DNA of 64,000 bases from Ciona intestinalis (GCF_000224145.3 NC_020174.2:1719056-1783055), one strand, 5' to 3'; shown: positions 1 through 31,395, numbered from the stretch's first letter. A program made the numbers and translations. The notes: generated by a model from the sequence alone, not told the origin.

Positions 1-234
1 TGTTTGTTGGTTTAAACCTGGTTGGAAATATTGTTGTATAGACTATAGGGAATGGTATTGTTATGGTTGTATAATATATATTATAACAGTGCAGTCATAG
101 TAACTATGACAAGTGGTAATATACAATCATTAGCTGCATAGCTGATCAATACGATCATATTTCAACCTATGTATGAGGATTCTAATCATACTGCATGCTG
201 TGGTGGGTTGGTTAGTTTATGTTGGTGTAAATAC

Positions 235-18731
<18,497 letters not shown>

Positions 18732-19467
18732 CTAAGAAAAAAAATTAACAAGTTTAGCCTTTTCGGGAACAATAACTTTCTAAAGATAGGCCTAAAGTTA
18801 AGCAAGGATACTTGAATTTGTTACATACTTCGCAATAATCGGATTAAATAAATAGTTATTATAGACAAACCTGTTTTTGCCTGTGGTAGGCTATAACTCT
18901 ACTATTGCGTAATATAATACACCTAGGCAACATTGACAAAGGATGTGAGGCATGAGCTTATGAACGAAAAAACGTTTAGCAGCCTATCAATTTATTTCTT
19001 TGTTTAAGCTGACTTCCTGTTATACCAGCCAGTCCCAGAGGATTGCCCAATCAATACACACTGTTCTAATTTTACTTTGGTAATGGCAGTATAGGCAAGA
19101 TTTGTTCTCACTTTGTACCATGCTGTCAGTCTTCCAACACCAACTAAAGTATTGAATTTATATCGTCCAATTTATATGCAGCATGGTGACGAAATTAACC
19201 ACAATTAAACGAATTAAAAGTCTGTAATTAATTAAAAATAATAGAAAACAATTTACCAAAGCACAGCTTACCTCAGTCTAGTTTACTGGGACACTTCGCA
19301 AATGAAAAAGTCTTCGAATATTTAACGATTACAGCAGATTTCCACTTATGTGCAGCGAACACAAAAAACTGCAACAAAGTGAAAACGCCAGTAAAATGGC
19401 GATTGAATTGTGACGTCACCCGCTACAGTTAAATTTAGCCTGGAAGCAGCCGCGTCGTTCAAAAATT

Positions 19468-19677
19468 TTAAGAACGTATAAAATCAGGAGTTTTGGTTAA
19501 AATAACAGAAAAATCAATTTGCACTTTATTTTTAAAATACGTTTCCCACACACACTGACGAAAGTCATGAAATGTTGTAAGATCAACTTCTTTCGCCAAA
19601 TCCGCGCGCAACCACCACGTGTTTGGGCTAAAAAGTGAACTGTACCATTTCGACGGCATAAAAAACTTCGGTGCCAT
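19468..19677 (-). CDS. Small open reading frame (69 aa), unrecognised
   Basis: An ATG frame starting MAPKFFMPSKWYSSLF lies immediately upstream of the PRRC2 promoter on the same strand. It has a balanced composition with several Trp residues (WYSSLF, TWWLRADL, VWETYF), more protein-like than most random frames nearby. It could be a small protein, possibly mitochondrial, or a first exon using the gtattt donor after WET. It could also be the upstream member of a Ciona-type operon with PRRC2. I do not recognise the family, and no polyadenylation signal separates it clearly from PRRC2. Confidence 0.4.
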   Translation of the reverse strand: MAPKFFMPSKWYSSLFSPNTWWLRADLAKEVDLTTFHDFRQCVWETYFKNKVQIDFSVILTKTPDFIRS

Positions 19678-20117
19678 AATTACGTGGTGTGATAAGACTA
19701 TGTCCCGGCTTGCTTTTAAGTGTCGCTGCTCTTGATATTAAACATTGCTACAAACGTAACAGTCTGTTCTGTATTTCAAACGTTTTACACTAGTATACAA
19801 ATCCACCTTTCAGAGATTGGAATTACGTTTATTTAACATTACTACTATATGTCGGTATGTGATCTGGTTTTGTAGCAACGTACTGATAGCCAGTTAGAGC
19901 AACAACACAACATTTAAATTAAAAACAATAGGAATTACGCAATGTAGGTGTTTATGGTTGGATAGAAAACAATTGAACTTTAACCAAAATAATATTTATT
20001 ACTTTTGTTACCATCACATTATGCTTCTGCGTAACATACTGAGTTTTGTGTGCGAACATGGTAACGAAAATGGCACTGGCTGTGACTAATGTTACATAAA
20101 CAGAAAGAATAAGATGT

Positions 20118-23100
20118 TCAAGTTTGTTCTATCTCTCCCTCTTCCATTTCAACTTGAACATTTTGATCAGTGGATTCTTTTTCAGTAGCTTTGACTTCAT
20201 CCACACTTTTTTCAGCATCTTTTGTCTTTATTGTCTTAATTCTTTTTGCATCTGGCTCTTCATCAGAATGAGGCTTAGGATCCTCTGTGACAGTCTCCGA
20301 TGAGCCTTCAACAATTTCACCTTCCTCCATTTGCATCAAAACTTCTGGTGGTTTAACTTCAAACTCTATCGGCACTGCTTTCTGTTCATCCGCCTTAGCC
20401 TTTTTATCCTCTGGTGGTGGCTTTTCAAGCTGCTGCTGTTGCACGGGTTGTTTAAGGTTCATGTCCCTTGCAATGTCGATGTACATGTCGTACACATAAC
20501 GATGCATGTGGGTCATGTCAGTCATAGTAAGGTGAGAGTTACCAGGTGACCGAAGCATTTTAGGTGGATACTTCTCGCCAGTGACAATGCCAAGGTTCAG
20601 CGGGCGTGACATCAGTTGACGGAAAGCTGGTGACAGCTCAAAGCAGTTGCTGAAGAGAGAAACTCGGGCAAAGACATAAAGACCAAGTCGAGCTCTTGAC
20701 ATGGCAACCACTAATCGACGAACATCCCTAAATGAAAATAAAGTTAGTACTATTGCAGGGATTTATGAGCATAAAAATATTACTGTTGGTATTAGGTGTG
20801 ATATTTACTCTATTTCACTTCTGATCAAAAACAACCAAGATTTTTAGAAACATAGTAGTTATAAATAAAAACTCAAGCTTTAGTGTTGAGGGAATTTGAA
20901 CACCGAAGAGTTTTCTACCTTAATGCAGCGCAAATCCCTCCTTTTTTAAAAGACACAAGTACATGTTAATTAAAATAAACAAAAACTATACCTGATGTGT
21001 CCAACATGTTTTGTTCTCACGAGTGAGAGAATAATATAGTTGTTCTGTTGTCCTTGGAAGCGATCCACAGTAGTTATCTTATTTGGCCACCCAATAAGTG
21101 GATTATTCCCACACCTCTGCCTAACCACATCTCGTATCAAATGCTTCTGCCCATTGTATGTCGTGAGGATGGTGATTTCATCAGGGGAGTATCCCAACAA
21201 CCTCATGTACATGAACAGGGAAACACAATACTCCGCCTCAGCCAGGTTTTGGTAGAAGTAAGGGTTGGGTTCCGATTCTCCAACACCCTGGTAAATAAGA
21301 CAGTTTTTGTTGAGTTTTTAGTATTTTTCATAAAACATTCCTTCTATTTTTAAATTTATTTATCATCAGAATATAATTGGAGTTAACATTAGCTAAATCT
21401 TATACACAACTTGCTTGATAAACTGTTTAATGTTACCCATATTATGAGTAAGTGACATTGTCACTCATTAAATTCAATCGTATATCAATAGGTTTAATTT
21501 CCACATTACCATGTAATCTTCCACATTAATGAGCTGAAAGTCGAACACAAGACCTGGGTTGAAGGATTGATATTCATTGTTCTTCATGATGTGAGGAAGA
21601 TCTCCCAACTTCTTATATCTCCATCTGTAAAGATCGCAAATACTTGGCCTTGCTCGACCCTGAGCATCAAGTTGGACTGTGGGGACACCCAGGCGAACAA
21701 GACGGGCAAAAAGAGACTGCTCCATGTTGGAAAACTTTTGGAATGCAAGGTTCTTGATGACTGGAGGCAATTGATGATGATCTCCAATCATTATCCACCT
21801 CTTTAGGCGATTGTAACCATCCATGGGATTCTGGAGAAGAAGAGGAATAAAGGTTTCAATCTCCAAAATTTGTGCAGACTCCTCCATAAGAATGTTGTCG
21901 TATTTGAAGCCTAACTCAGTGAGGTCCTGTCGCTTGAGTGCAGCATGTGTACAGGTCATAGCAATAATTTTTGCACTTTTAACAAGTAGATATCTGGATC
22001 TGTCAAGGCCAGATCGCAGCAGTTCAAACGCTCTAAACTCTTCCAGTTGTGTGAAGATGTTTCGGATATATCGGAAACATCCTTTAGAGATTTCCCAATT
22101 CTGCTCAAAGTTGTTGCCTTTGAACAAAGGCTGAGCATCAGAAAAGAAATCACTAAAAGGGAATTCTGATCCAACAATATCAATAGATTTTGATTGAACC
22201 ACGCTTCTCTCATATTTTTCCCACCGTGACAGAACTTGGTACAGAAAAAAGTGGCAAGCAGTTTCGCAAGTGTATGACACATCTCCTGGCACTCCTAGAC
22301 TCGACTGAAGCTTTCCCACTTCTTCCAGCAGCTCGATTCTCTTTGCAAGCACAAAATTAACTCTTCCGTAGCGGGAGAAATCTTTCTCTGTTTCCAGCTG
22401 TTCCTCTCCATGACCAAGACGAAGAAGATGACGCTCATCAATATCAAGCTGCATAATCTTTTCAAAGAGTTGATTCAATGCCTGATTGGAATGTGTAACA
22501 ATAAGTGTCCGTTGTTCTGGAAAGTTATGATACAGATTTGAGATGATCTGGACTGCTACATCTGTCTTACCAGTACCAGGAGGACCCACAACCATAGTGA
22601 GCCCAGGTTGCATCCCAGATCTAATTGCTTCTGTTTGTGTGGGGGTAAAGTGGATAGCATTTTTTCTTGGTGCATTGCGAATGTAAGGACCACGGTTTGG
22701 TATTACATGCGATCTTACCACTATGTTTGTATCTTCTTTATCAAAAGTTAGCTTAAAAGGAGGAGAAACAGCTTCTTCTGTGTCGATTTTATGATCAGGA
22801 AAGCTTTCTTTCAAATGTGAAATTGAAAGAAAGGTGTCATTCCAATCCAGTTCCTTAATTTGTTGTCCCATCTTGGAATAATTGGCTGCACTAGGATCAC
22901 CATAACCAAGCAAGACATCATGCAGCCAGTCTGGCACAACACACTGTGTGTTCATTAAACCCCTGATTGTGGCAAGCACAGCTTTAAAGTTGTTCTCTTT
23001 GGGTTTCCTTCGCACTATAAGATTCAAAGACTCATAAGGATCTGGATGACCTTCTTTTACCACAGACTCCATGTCAGATTGGTATTGGTTTGTATCCAAC

Positions 23101-24926
23101 CACACACGAAATGTGCGGTTCAGACCTTGGATTTTGGGCTTGGGTTCAGGCCCTTCTTCTATAACATGACCATCATCATCCAGCATACCTTCCACCTCAC
23201 ATCCACGAACCAAGACATTAAACCTTTCTGTGAAGGGGATTTTTGACCTTTTGGACATGTTAGGGTCATTTTTTAGAGGTTGAACAGCTAAAAGAAAACA
23301 GATATCATGTTTTCTTAGATTTTCCCATTCCTCTCTTGTGTTTCGTGGTATATTGGTTGTTATGGTAACATCAGCTCGCACTTGGGAAGGATGGGATTCT
23401 CCAATGTTGGGTTTTGCCACCTCAACTACATTGAAAGCTTGAATTGGTAGTGCCATTCTTGCCCAGCCTTTAAATATGCAACCACCGTCCTCTGATTTCC
23501 ATGCCTTAGTCCTGTAAACTGCGTCTTCAACATCTTGTCGAATTTCATATGCTGACTCAAGTCGAAACAGGTTGAAATTTCTTAGCAAATAATCATGAAG
23601 TGTTAGGAACTGCAGATTCAACTTTGGCAAAGCAAGGCAGGAATCCATATTAAAGTGATCAGTTTTAGTTAAGTTTTCATCCCACAGCACCTGCTCAGTT
23701 GGATAGAGAGGAGATTCATTAATAGCATCTAATTGTGAAGGCCTTCTTTCATGGAAAGACACAATCATTTCAAGCACAGTGTCTTGGTCATCAGTTCCAG
23801 TAGTTTTTATGTTCAGTTCCTCACACAATTCAAGTAGTTCTTCCATATCTAGATCCTGCAGCCATTTTTCCAAGGGCTTTCTTTGGTCAAGCTGTGCAAC
23901 AGAACCAAGGGCAAAGTTTCTTAGTTTTGAAAATTTGGAAAAAGCACATCTTTGAAAGTGGCTCATTCGCTCATAGTGAGCGGACATCATTTCTTGTTTG
24001 CTCAGAGGCTCTCCGGTTAGATCATTTACCTCAAATGACGTATACATCTGAAGTGTCTTCACCAACTGTGTAAAAACATCATCCTTTTCAAACAGACTGG
24101 ACTTCATGCATCGGACTACAAGGTGGGTATCTGTAAGCACAGTATTAAACCACCTTCTTGTAGGCAAACATGAGTCCAGATCTATAACTAGATCCAAAAA
24201 TCTATGACAGTAATCAACAGTTGGTTGATCGAATTCTTTCGCTGCAATCATGCTGCAAAACTTATTCATTGCAGTTTGTAAGAACCCACGGTCGAAAGTG
24301 TTGCGTTTTTTCACTTCTTCATCCAATTTTGCATCTTTCTTCATGATGGACTTCCAAGCCTTCCTCAGTTTTCCACTCTTTTTTAGCTCCTGCTGGAGCC
24401 GGGATGGCATAAGGTTCTCCCACATAGCAAGACTTACTGTGCGTTGCACTTGTGATCGAACCACATCGATTTCCAGACTGTTGTAGCAATGATCCATGAA
24501 AATAATGAGAACCGTTCTTTGCTGCAAACTCATATTTTCATCTAGTGTCATGTCCATAATCTGCTTGAACAAATGCTCAAATTGTTCTGGTTTAGTTTTA
24601 AATGGTTCCCATGCAGGCACTGCTTCTCTGTATTTCTCATTCACCATGCATACAATAGAAATTACATACTCAGGTGTACTGCGCTCTGGGGAGTAGTTTG
24701 GCCACAAATAGTTCTCCAAATACTGGCTGAACTCGAGCAGCATGATCCTACGAATGTTAAAATCACTTCCCAGGAGTTCCTTTTTAAATACGGTATCAAC
24801 AACATCGTAGTTAAAAGGAACATCAGAGCTTAATGCCTTGGGTGACCAGTTAGTGACAGCCAACTTGCTCAGACTGTCATTCAACATTTGAGCAGTGGTG
24901 GGTGCCTTGGCTGTTCGAGTCGCCAT
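20118..24926 (-). CDS. AQR: AQR, intron-binding spliceosomal RNA helicase (aquarius)
   Basis: Three coding exons (21510-24926, 20992-21287, 20118-20727) give 1,440 residues; human AQR is 1,485. The N-terminal 700 residues are the alpha-helical ARMADILLO-like part, including the family motifs [20 protein letters not shown] and [27 protein letters not shown]. The superfamily-1, Upf1-like helicase core follows: Walker A GPPGTGKT near residue 780, motif II EESAQ near 1,015, motif [11 protein letters not shown] near 1,046. Exon 2 carries [10 protein letters not shown] and exon 3 [13 protein letters not shown]. The C-terminus is acidic and Lys/Glu-rich. AQR binds the intron upstream of the branch point and belongs to the XAB2 complex. 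It was also reported to link splicing with intron-encoded snoRNP assembly. A polyadenylation motif lies near 19,990. Confidence 0.97.
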
Positions 24927-25276
24927 GTTTCAAAACTGCAATAAAAAGTAAATTTTGTTAGTGGGCACTTTACAATAAAACACATCAAAATTTTAGTCAC
25001 AGTTTGATAAGTAAAAAGTAACCACATCATTTTTTTACACAAACATTTAAATTAACACACCTAAAAAGTAGATTAGTAATACATCTAGGATCTAGTCAAC
25101 AGACAGAAATCTTATTTTGTATATTATATCATACAATTGGGTTTAAAATTGTAAAACTACACACATTTTGTTTATATACGGCCATACGGGCAACGATACT
25201 AGTAAAGAATACAGTGGATAATTTAACATTTCTTTATCAATTAAACATTTATAGGCACCTTAAAATTAGCACTTAC

Positions 25277-25678
25277 CGTTTTCACTTCTATTTTACTCTT
25301 CTCTCAACGATCACAAAACAATTCAAAACGTTATCTCTTCGTAGTGCATGTCAGAAACAAAACACGCGCGATAGAAATCGAAAGAGGTTGTAACTTTTAT
25401 TGGAGAATTCCAGATTACAAGTTTACCGTTGTGCTTGTGCTATACCTCAATTGGTTTTATACATAATAGAAACTATGTATAAAACTGCACCCCACCTGCT
25501 ACCAAATTGTTTTTTAAGTGAATTTGTTGCAATTAAAATATTTTTGTTGAGTCTAAAGTTAATGCATGGCCGAGGGGAATTCCCTGTAAACAAAAGGAAA
25601 CTCGGTTCGTGTTAACAGAGAGTTCGTGGGGTTCTTTCTTCTCGATTACTCAGCGCCACACCGGATGATGAACACATT
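25277..25678. promoter_or_regulatory. Shared divergent promoter of AQR and the BCL10-like gene
   Basis: The AQR non-coding first exon ends at a donor at 25,277 on the minus strand. The first exon of the CARD gene ends at a donor at 25,678 on the plus strand (GATGAACACATT/gtgagt). Transcription start sites are therefore probably less than 300 bp apart. No TATA box is evident. AQR intron 1 (24,936-25,276) shows nothing else. Confidence 0.55.
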
Positions 25679-26306
25679 GTGAGTAATATTGACTCTAGTC
25701 TATATGGTAATTATATCATTTATTATAAAACTATTGATTATCTATACTCTAAAGTAACGTGTTACCGCCCTACAGTTTGTGAAGTATATTTTTTAAGTTT
25801 TGTATAAACACGTGATATGTAATCTATTAGGTTTATTACCATAATCTTGTACACTTTTGACATTGAATAAGTTAGTTTAAAATTCAGTATCTTGTTAATT
25901 TGTGTGTTTTTATTAATTGTAAATATTATGTTTTTAAAAACATAAAACCTATAAGCAGAAACACAAGATATTTGTGTGCACTGTTATCGGGTTTTGTAAG
26001 ATTGAGTTTAAATATCAGGTCTAATAAAATCTATTTTTATGGATTCCAAATTTGAGCTGTGACGTCTAGTTTCCTGATCAATATTTCCCAAACAATGTAA
26101 ACAGTCCCATCTGTGTGGGATGTGTTGTTTTCTCAAGGCATTCAAAATCCCCAATGGCTAGATTATTCAGTGAATAGACAGTTACAAAATTTGTGATAAA
26201 CTTGAATGGGTAGCATTCCAAAAATTTTCTGCTGTGATTTAACAAATTGTATTCATTTTAGAGATCAAAATAATTTAAGATGAGGAAATTCTAAAAAGCA
26301 AACAAA

Positions 26307-28607
26307 ATGTGTGAAGCAGATTTAGATGAAGATGTTTTATATGAACTTCAAAAGGAGGTAACTATAATTAATTAAAAAATAAAATAGTACTGTAAAGAAA
26401 TATGGCATACATGTGTGCTAATGTAGCCACGTTTTGGTGGGTAAATGCATACTATAAAAATGATTTGGGTTAACAAAGGTTGTACTTATTCATGGTAAAG
26501 TCTCAACTTTCATGTTTCAGCCAGGCTAGGTGGCTTATTTGTTCACACTCATTCTAGGATAAATGTCAGAAACTCGCTAAACAATGTGATTTTTTTAAAG
26601 GTTCTAAAAAGTCAGCGTCATTACTTATGTGATCACCTGCAGCCACAAAGGTTGTTTCCATGGCTCCAGTCGCAGAACAGTTTGACTATGGATGACTGTG
26701 AGCACATGCAAAGTCTTCCTACAACAAAAAGAACAGTTGATAAACTTATCGATATACTTATAAGTAAAGTAGCATGAACTATTTTTTTCATTTTAGTTTG
26801 TTTAGGAATACAAAATCATATTAAACCAATAGACATGGAAAAAAATCGTGAAACAAAGTTAAAATATGTACAATTACCTTACATTGATAGTCATTGTTTG
26901 TTTTAGAGTCTGGGCCAGGATGTCTGATAAAACTGCAGCGTGCTATTCAAAGAAGTAGCAAAACACAAGTATTTATAGCAGATCGATTGAAGAAGAAATA
27001 TGAGGAATATATAAAACAGCATATTGAACAAGGTTTAAAATGTCTTGGTATTTATTATTTTTTTTTAAGTTTATCCATTTTTGTGAGTTATAATGTTTTT
27101 TTGTATATAACTAAGATTATAAAAGCATATTTTACATAAAATTATATAATTTGTGAACTCTTTTTTTTATGTTAGTTTTGAGATTTGGTGCTGATAATTT
27201 ATTTTCAATTTTGTAGAAAACCTTAGAGAAAGTGAATTCACCACCCAACGTACACCTCCCCCACCATATACAACATTTCCTCATATACACGCACCACATA
27301 TGGAATTAAGGTAAGTACATATATTATACAACGATGTTGTAGGAAAGTGAAAGTGAATCAGCAGTAAATAACACATACCAACATGCCACTATATTATGTT
27401 TCTATATCATATGATTATCAGCATTATACAAATGTATTACAGGTTACCAGATGCTTCAGCATTTGCTCCGAGTGCCAAATTCAGCACAAGCAAAGTAGGA
27501 ACGCAGGTACAAACTTACCGTTTTAAGCAATACATACCAACAACACATAAATTGACTTTGTATTTCTAGTTCCGTGGCAGTGACCGCCTTTCCACTTCTG
27601 TGGAAGTCTCAAACCCAGATACGCCGCACGTGAAACCAATTCTTTTCTCACCAACAGACAGAGTTCCAGTAACTGATGAGTGGCCATCAAAATCTGTAAG
27701 TTCTCTTGTATTACAGACCTATTAGTGCTGGTTCATTTTTAACAGTGCACCATTTATTGCAGCCAAGCAGCATTCCAAGCTCAAATTATGAAGATTTTAT
27801 AAGAGACCGAATTTCTATCTTTGGAGATGGCAAGTGTAAATTATATTATTAACAATGTTATTGTTATAACAAGTTTTTAATAGGTAGTTACACAGCTGCA
27901 CCAAATAATAGAGATTCCTCACTATCAGGAAAAGTTGAAAATAGAGAGGAAAATGGTTTACCTGATCATATTTCTTTACAAGTAAGTCCAGTTAAATGAA
28001 TGAATATACCATGCTTTACTTTCGCATGGCGAGAAAAAACAGGCTTGTAATGTTTTTGCATAAGGTTAAGCATGTAGTGAAACTTTGAACTTAACAGGCA
28101 AGGAAGATAGCTTCTTATTCTTCCTCACCTTCCAACACAAAGGTGTTTGTTCGTGACAATGGCAGAGAGTATACGTCACAGACAAGTCAAGTATTATCAA
28201 ACCTGTTTAATGAGCAAAGTGTTGAAATGGAGAAACATCAAGCAAACATGAGGTTTTCATCCAACGGTAGGAGTTTCACGAGACAATCACGTAATCCTGA
28301 TGAACATGATGTGAGCCTTAGCTACACTAGGTCACCAACACACAACGTTCCAAGCCGGATTGAACCAGTTAAAACCAGTATTGCTGCAGATCCTGTTGTT
28401 GCCAATACAAATGAAAGTAGTAGTGTGGATGTTACAAAAGAAAACGATGTCAGTCCTCTGTTAAAAGTAACTATGCCTAAAAGAAGCTTTAACTCTGACA
28501 AAAGTATTTACAATGCCACATCTCCTACCAGTGATAACAACTATCTGATGTTACACTTTCCAAACTCCGACAGTGAAAGTTTCGAAATAACTGATGATGA
28601 TGAATAA
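26307..28607 (+). CDS. BCL10-like: CARD-domain protein resembling BCL10
   Basis: Coding exons are 26307-26357, 26601-26763, 26907-27032, 27217-27310, 27443-27506, 27570-27695, 27763-27829, 27884-27981 and 28098-28607, giving 432 residues. Residues 15-110 form a six-helix CARD: LKSQRHYLCDHLQPQRLFPWLQ, LPTTKRTVDKLIDILI, GPGCLIKLQRAIQRSSKTQVFIADRL. The closest match I recall is BCL10 (LRVYLCEKI, SSRKRAGKLLDYL, KTQNFLIQKI). The rest is Ser/Thr/Asn-rich and ends in an acidic DSESFEITDDDE, as in BCL10's Ser/Thr-rich tail but about 200 residues longer. BCL10 links CARD-coiled-coil scaffolds to the paracaspase MALT1. Intron 7 must be GC-AG (GATG/gcaagt). The exon 4 donor (gtttaa) is weak. Another CARD family cannot be excluded. 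Confidence 0.75.
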
Positions 28608-29292
28608 TTTGATTTTATATTCAAGGGTAATATCTATCTGATGCTGCTAAAGTCTTTTTGAAGAGATTTATTTACACAAGAAGTTCCAGCATATGCAAGT
28701 CGATGTAAATAGTTATTAGAGTAGTAGTAGTTATTGTGATAGCAAATATGTAAACTGTATTAATTGAACTGTTAATTGTACCAAAAATCATTGTTTTTTT
28801 TCAAACCACCATTTAATTCTCCAGCACTTATTTTATTTAAAGCTCTTTAAATGCCAAAGTTTAAAAAACTGAAGCACTTATAGTCTTATACCTTTGCCTT
28901 TAGCAAAGAATGTTCAATTATACCTTTGCCTTTTAGTAAAGGATGTTTAACGTTTTAGTTATAATTTTAGTCACCAGTTGTTTGTATTAATTTTTTTTTG
29001 GATGGACAGCTAAGAATGTTTATAACTAAAGCACTTAATTATGCCTTTAATTGTGTAACAACTTTCTTTCAGAATAAAATTATTTTTAACGTTTACTTTT
29101 CTCAACCCTTGCCATAATTTAGTTATATTATGCCTCATTTTTTTAAAGGAAACGTATCATTTTTTAAGAGAACAGCTGAAAATAATTAAAAAACAGAATC
29201 TGGCACTACGATATTTTATAAAACAGGCTTCAGTACAACATGAACTTAATTTTAATTTCACAACCAATTTAACGTATTTAAAAAAACAATGC
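28608..29292. other. Convergent 3' ends of the BCL10-like gene and ATP5PF
   Basis: The plus-strand gene has AATAAA at 29,083-29,088, giving a 3' UTR of about 480-500 nt. The minus-strand ATP5PF has an ATTAAA-type signal near 29,251. The two 3' ends lie within about 200 bp. A short direct repeat, ATACCTTTGCCTTTAG, occurs twice near 28,890 and 28,921. Confidence 0.5.
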
Positions 29293-30359
29293 CTAATTAT
29301 CTCCTAAACTACTGATGTTCTGTTGTTCAAGATCTGGCTCTGCAAAATTGAACTCTGGAAACTTCAGAGGATCACCAACATTGTACATCTTTGACAATCG
29401 GTCAATGGCATCGTCTTTACTTTGTTTGTAATCTGGACCCACTTCAACTGGACCACCACCTTGCTTGGCACTTAAATCCTTGTACTTTTTGATCTAATAA
29501 ATTAATTTCAAATTAATCATGGCTGTCCTATTATCATCTTCCTTATAATATATATAACTCATTCATTTACACTAGCATTAGGAATTTACTTCCAAACAAA
29601 ATGTTTTTTTGGGGACCTTAGGTACTCTTTGTAATGTATCATTACATTTTATAGGTTCATAATATAGGTATAAGTATAACATATTAGCTATACAATTTGA
29701 AATCTGGCAGCTTGTGTGTTGTGACTACTAGAAGTAGGAATTTGCCTAAAAACTGGCAGGTATAGCCTTTGATAACGATAAAACAAAAATGAGAAACTTC
29801 AAATGAACCACTAAATCACACACATTTGAGGCTGGTTTTAGTTCTACATGACAGGTATTTATACCAATCGTAGCATAAGTGATGTAACTATTAGTTGCCA
29901 TGCAATTCACCTTATACAGTACGGTACTGTACGTCTGTACCTAAAAAATTCCGCAAGTTTTTAACAATTCAGAATAACAACCTTTGCACAGGCCGTCTGT
30001 ACTCAATATTGCTGTTTTAAACCATGATATATTACGAGAATTATATTCGTAAATCCATGCAAAAATGAACTTTTCAATTTATGCCAGCAAAACCTATACA
30101 CTGCTACAAATATCTAGAACTATTTTACTTTCAAACACCTTACATGCTACTATAAAACTAGTGTTTTCAAAACTGTCAATTTTAAAGTAACAATTTAATG
30201 AAAAACGGTATATTATACCTGGTCAACAAAGATTTGTTGCACGGGGTCCAGCTTGCCCAATGCAATTGATGAAGCACCGAAATTTCTTGAGTAAATTTGA
30301 CGTGAAGAAAATGATTTCAGGACTCCCGAAAAAAGCTTAACACCAGAACTAGATGCCAT
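29293..30359 (-). CDS. ATP5PF: ATP synthase-coupling factor 6, mitochondrial
   Basis: Two coding exons (30219-30359 and 29293-29493) encode 113 residues; human is 108. The N-terminus (MASSSGVKLFSGVLKSFSSR) is Ser/Arg-rich without acidic residues, as expected of a mitochondrial presequence. The mature part has the family marks LDPVQQIFVDQIKKYKDLSAK, GGPVEVGPDYKQ and FPEFNFAEP, matching F6 (LDPIQKLFVDKIREYKSK, GGPVD, FPTFKFEDP). F6 is a peripheral-stalk subunit of complex V. A non-coding first exon ends at a donor at 30,448. The 725-nt intron holds nothing recognisable. Confidence 0.95.
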
Positions 30360-30447
30360 TTTAATGTTTCTGCACATGAACGCACATTAGATTCATTTAA
30401 ATCACAAATATTAAACCAGTAAGCAAAGAAATAAACCAATAACTTAC

Positions 30448-30826
30448 CGAAATGAAAATCGAAAAATGTCGAAACGCAAAATTCGTGAATAGTTTGCCGA
30501 CCTTCACGTTTGTCAGTGTTTCCGGATTTATTTTAAACCGTAGAGCTACAGGCTGCCGAAAAATACAACAGACTTATACATGAGTGTTTGAATACTTTTA
30601 AAGGCAAATATAATTTTTCAGATGTTAATTTCAGTTCAAATACCTTACTGCAAGTCTAATAGTTACTTGAAATACTTTACAAACTTAATTTGACAACACT
30701 GCTATCGGTAACCGTCATCTTTGATCCCTGATTACTAGAGCGAAGCAACTTGTTTAAGCGTGACCACCGTAGAAAACTTCAAAATATTTTTAAATTTTGA
30801 GAAGAGAAACGTTGAAAACAGACTGT
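30448..30826. promoter_or_regulatory. Divergent promoter between ATP5PF and the SPATA24-like gene
   Basis: First exons face away from each other: ATP5PF exon 1 starts from its donor at 30,448 (minus), and the SPATA24-like non-coding exon 1 ends at the donor after 30,826 (plus). About 300 bp separates the probable start sites. No strong core-promoter motif was seen. Confidence 0.45.
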
Positions 30827-30956
30827 GGTAAGTTATTAAAAGTGATATACTTTAATTTCGGTTTATTTATGGTAAAATTGTGTTAAGCTAAGGTGGTACT
30901 TTTGGCTTATTTTAAATCATACGGGTTGACCAAACTGCCAGTCGTACATAAAACTC

Positions 30957-31300
30957 GGGTACCTAATAAAACTACAGGTTGCAAATATTTTGATTGTTTT
31001 GACCAGAAACGGTACGCGGCCACGTCCAATAGATGTCAAATGACCATACGAGTTTAACAGACCAAGTTTTGGTCCGATACCCGGAATGGTTTTTGAGTTA
31101 TGTTTAAAAAACCATTACGCGGTTGCAGATATTTTGGTTGTTTCGATATCTCAAAAACCATTTGAGGTATGAGACCAAAAGTTGGTTTGTTGAACTCGAA
31201 TGGTCATTTGACATCTATTGGACCTGGTCGCATAGCATTTATGGTCAAACTACCCAAAATATTTGCAACCTTTTGCAACCTGTAGTTCTATTAGGGACCC
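30957..31300. mobile_element. MITE with long terminal inverted repeats and a perfect 9-bp target duplication
   Basis: A 344-bp inverted-repeat element begins GGGTACCTAATAAAACTACA and ends with the near-reverse complement. It is flanked on both sides by ATAAAACTC (30,948-30,956 and 31,301-31,309). Subterminal parts also pair (CAATAGATGTCAAATGACCA with its complement). A 9-bp duplication fits a Mutator-like (MULE) family. It sits in intron 1 of the SPATA24-like gene. The intact duplication implies a fairly recent insertion. Confidence 0.85.
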
Positions 31301-31324
31301 ATAAAACTCCAAAAAGAATAATCA

Positions 31325-31395
31325 GAAAGTTACATATGTGGTAACTCATTAGCATGCAAGGTGTGTGAATCAGAACACCCGCAAAGGTACATGAG
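31325..31395 (+). mobile_element. SINE 3' fragment
   Basis: GTTACATATGTGGTAACTCA and GCAAGGTGTGTGAATCAGAA match the 3' part of the SINE at 61,895-62,105. Confidence 0.55.
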
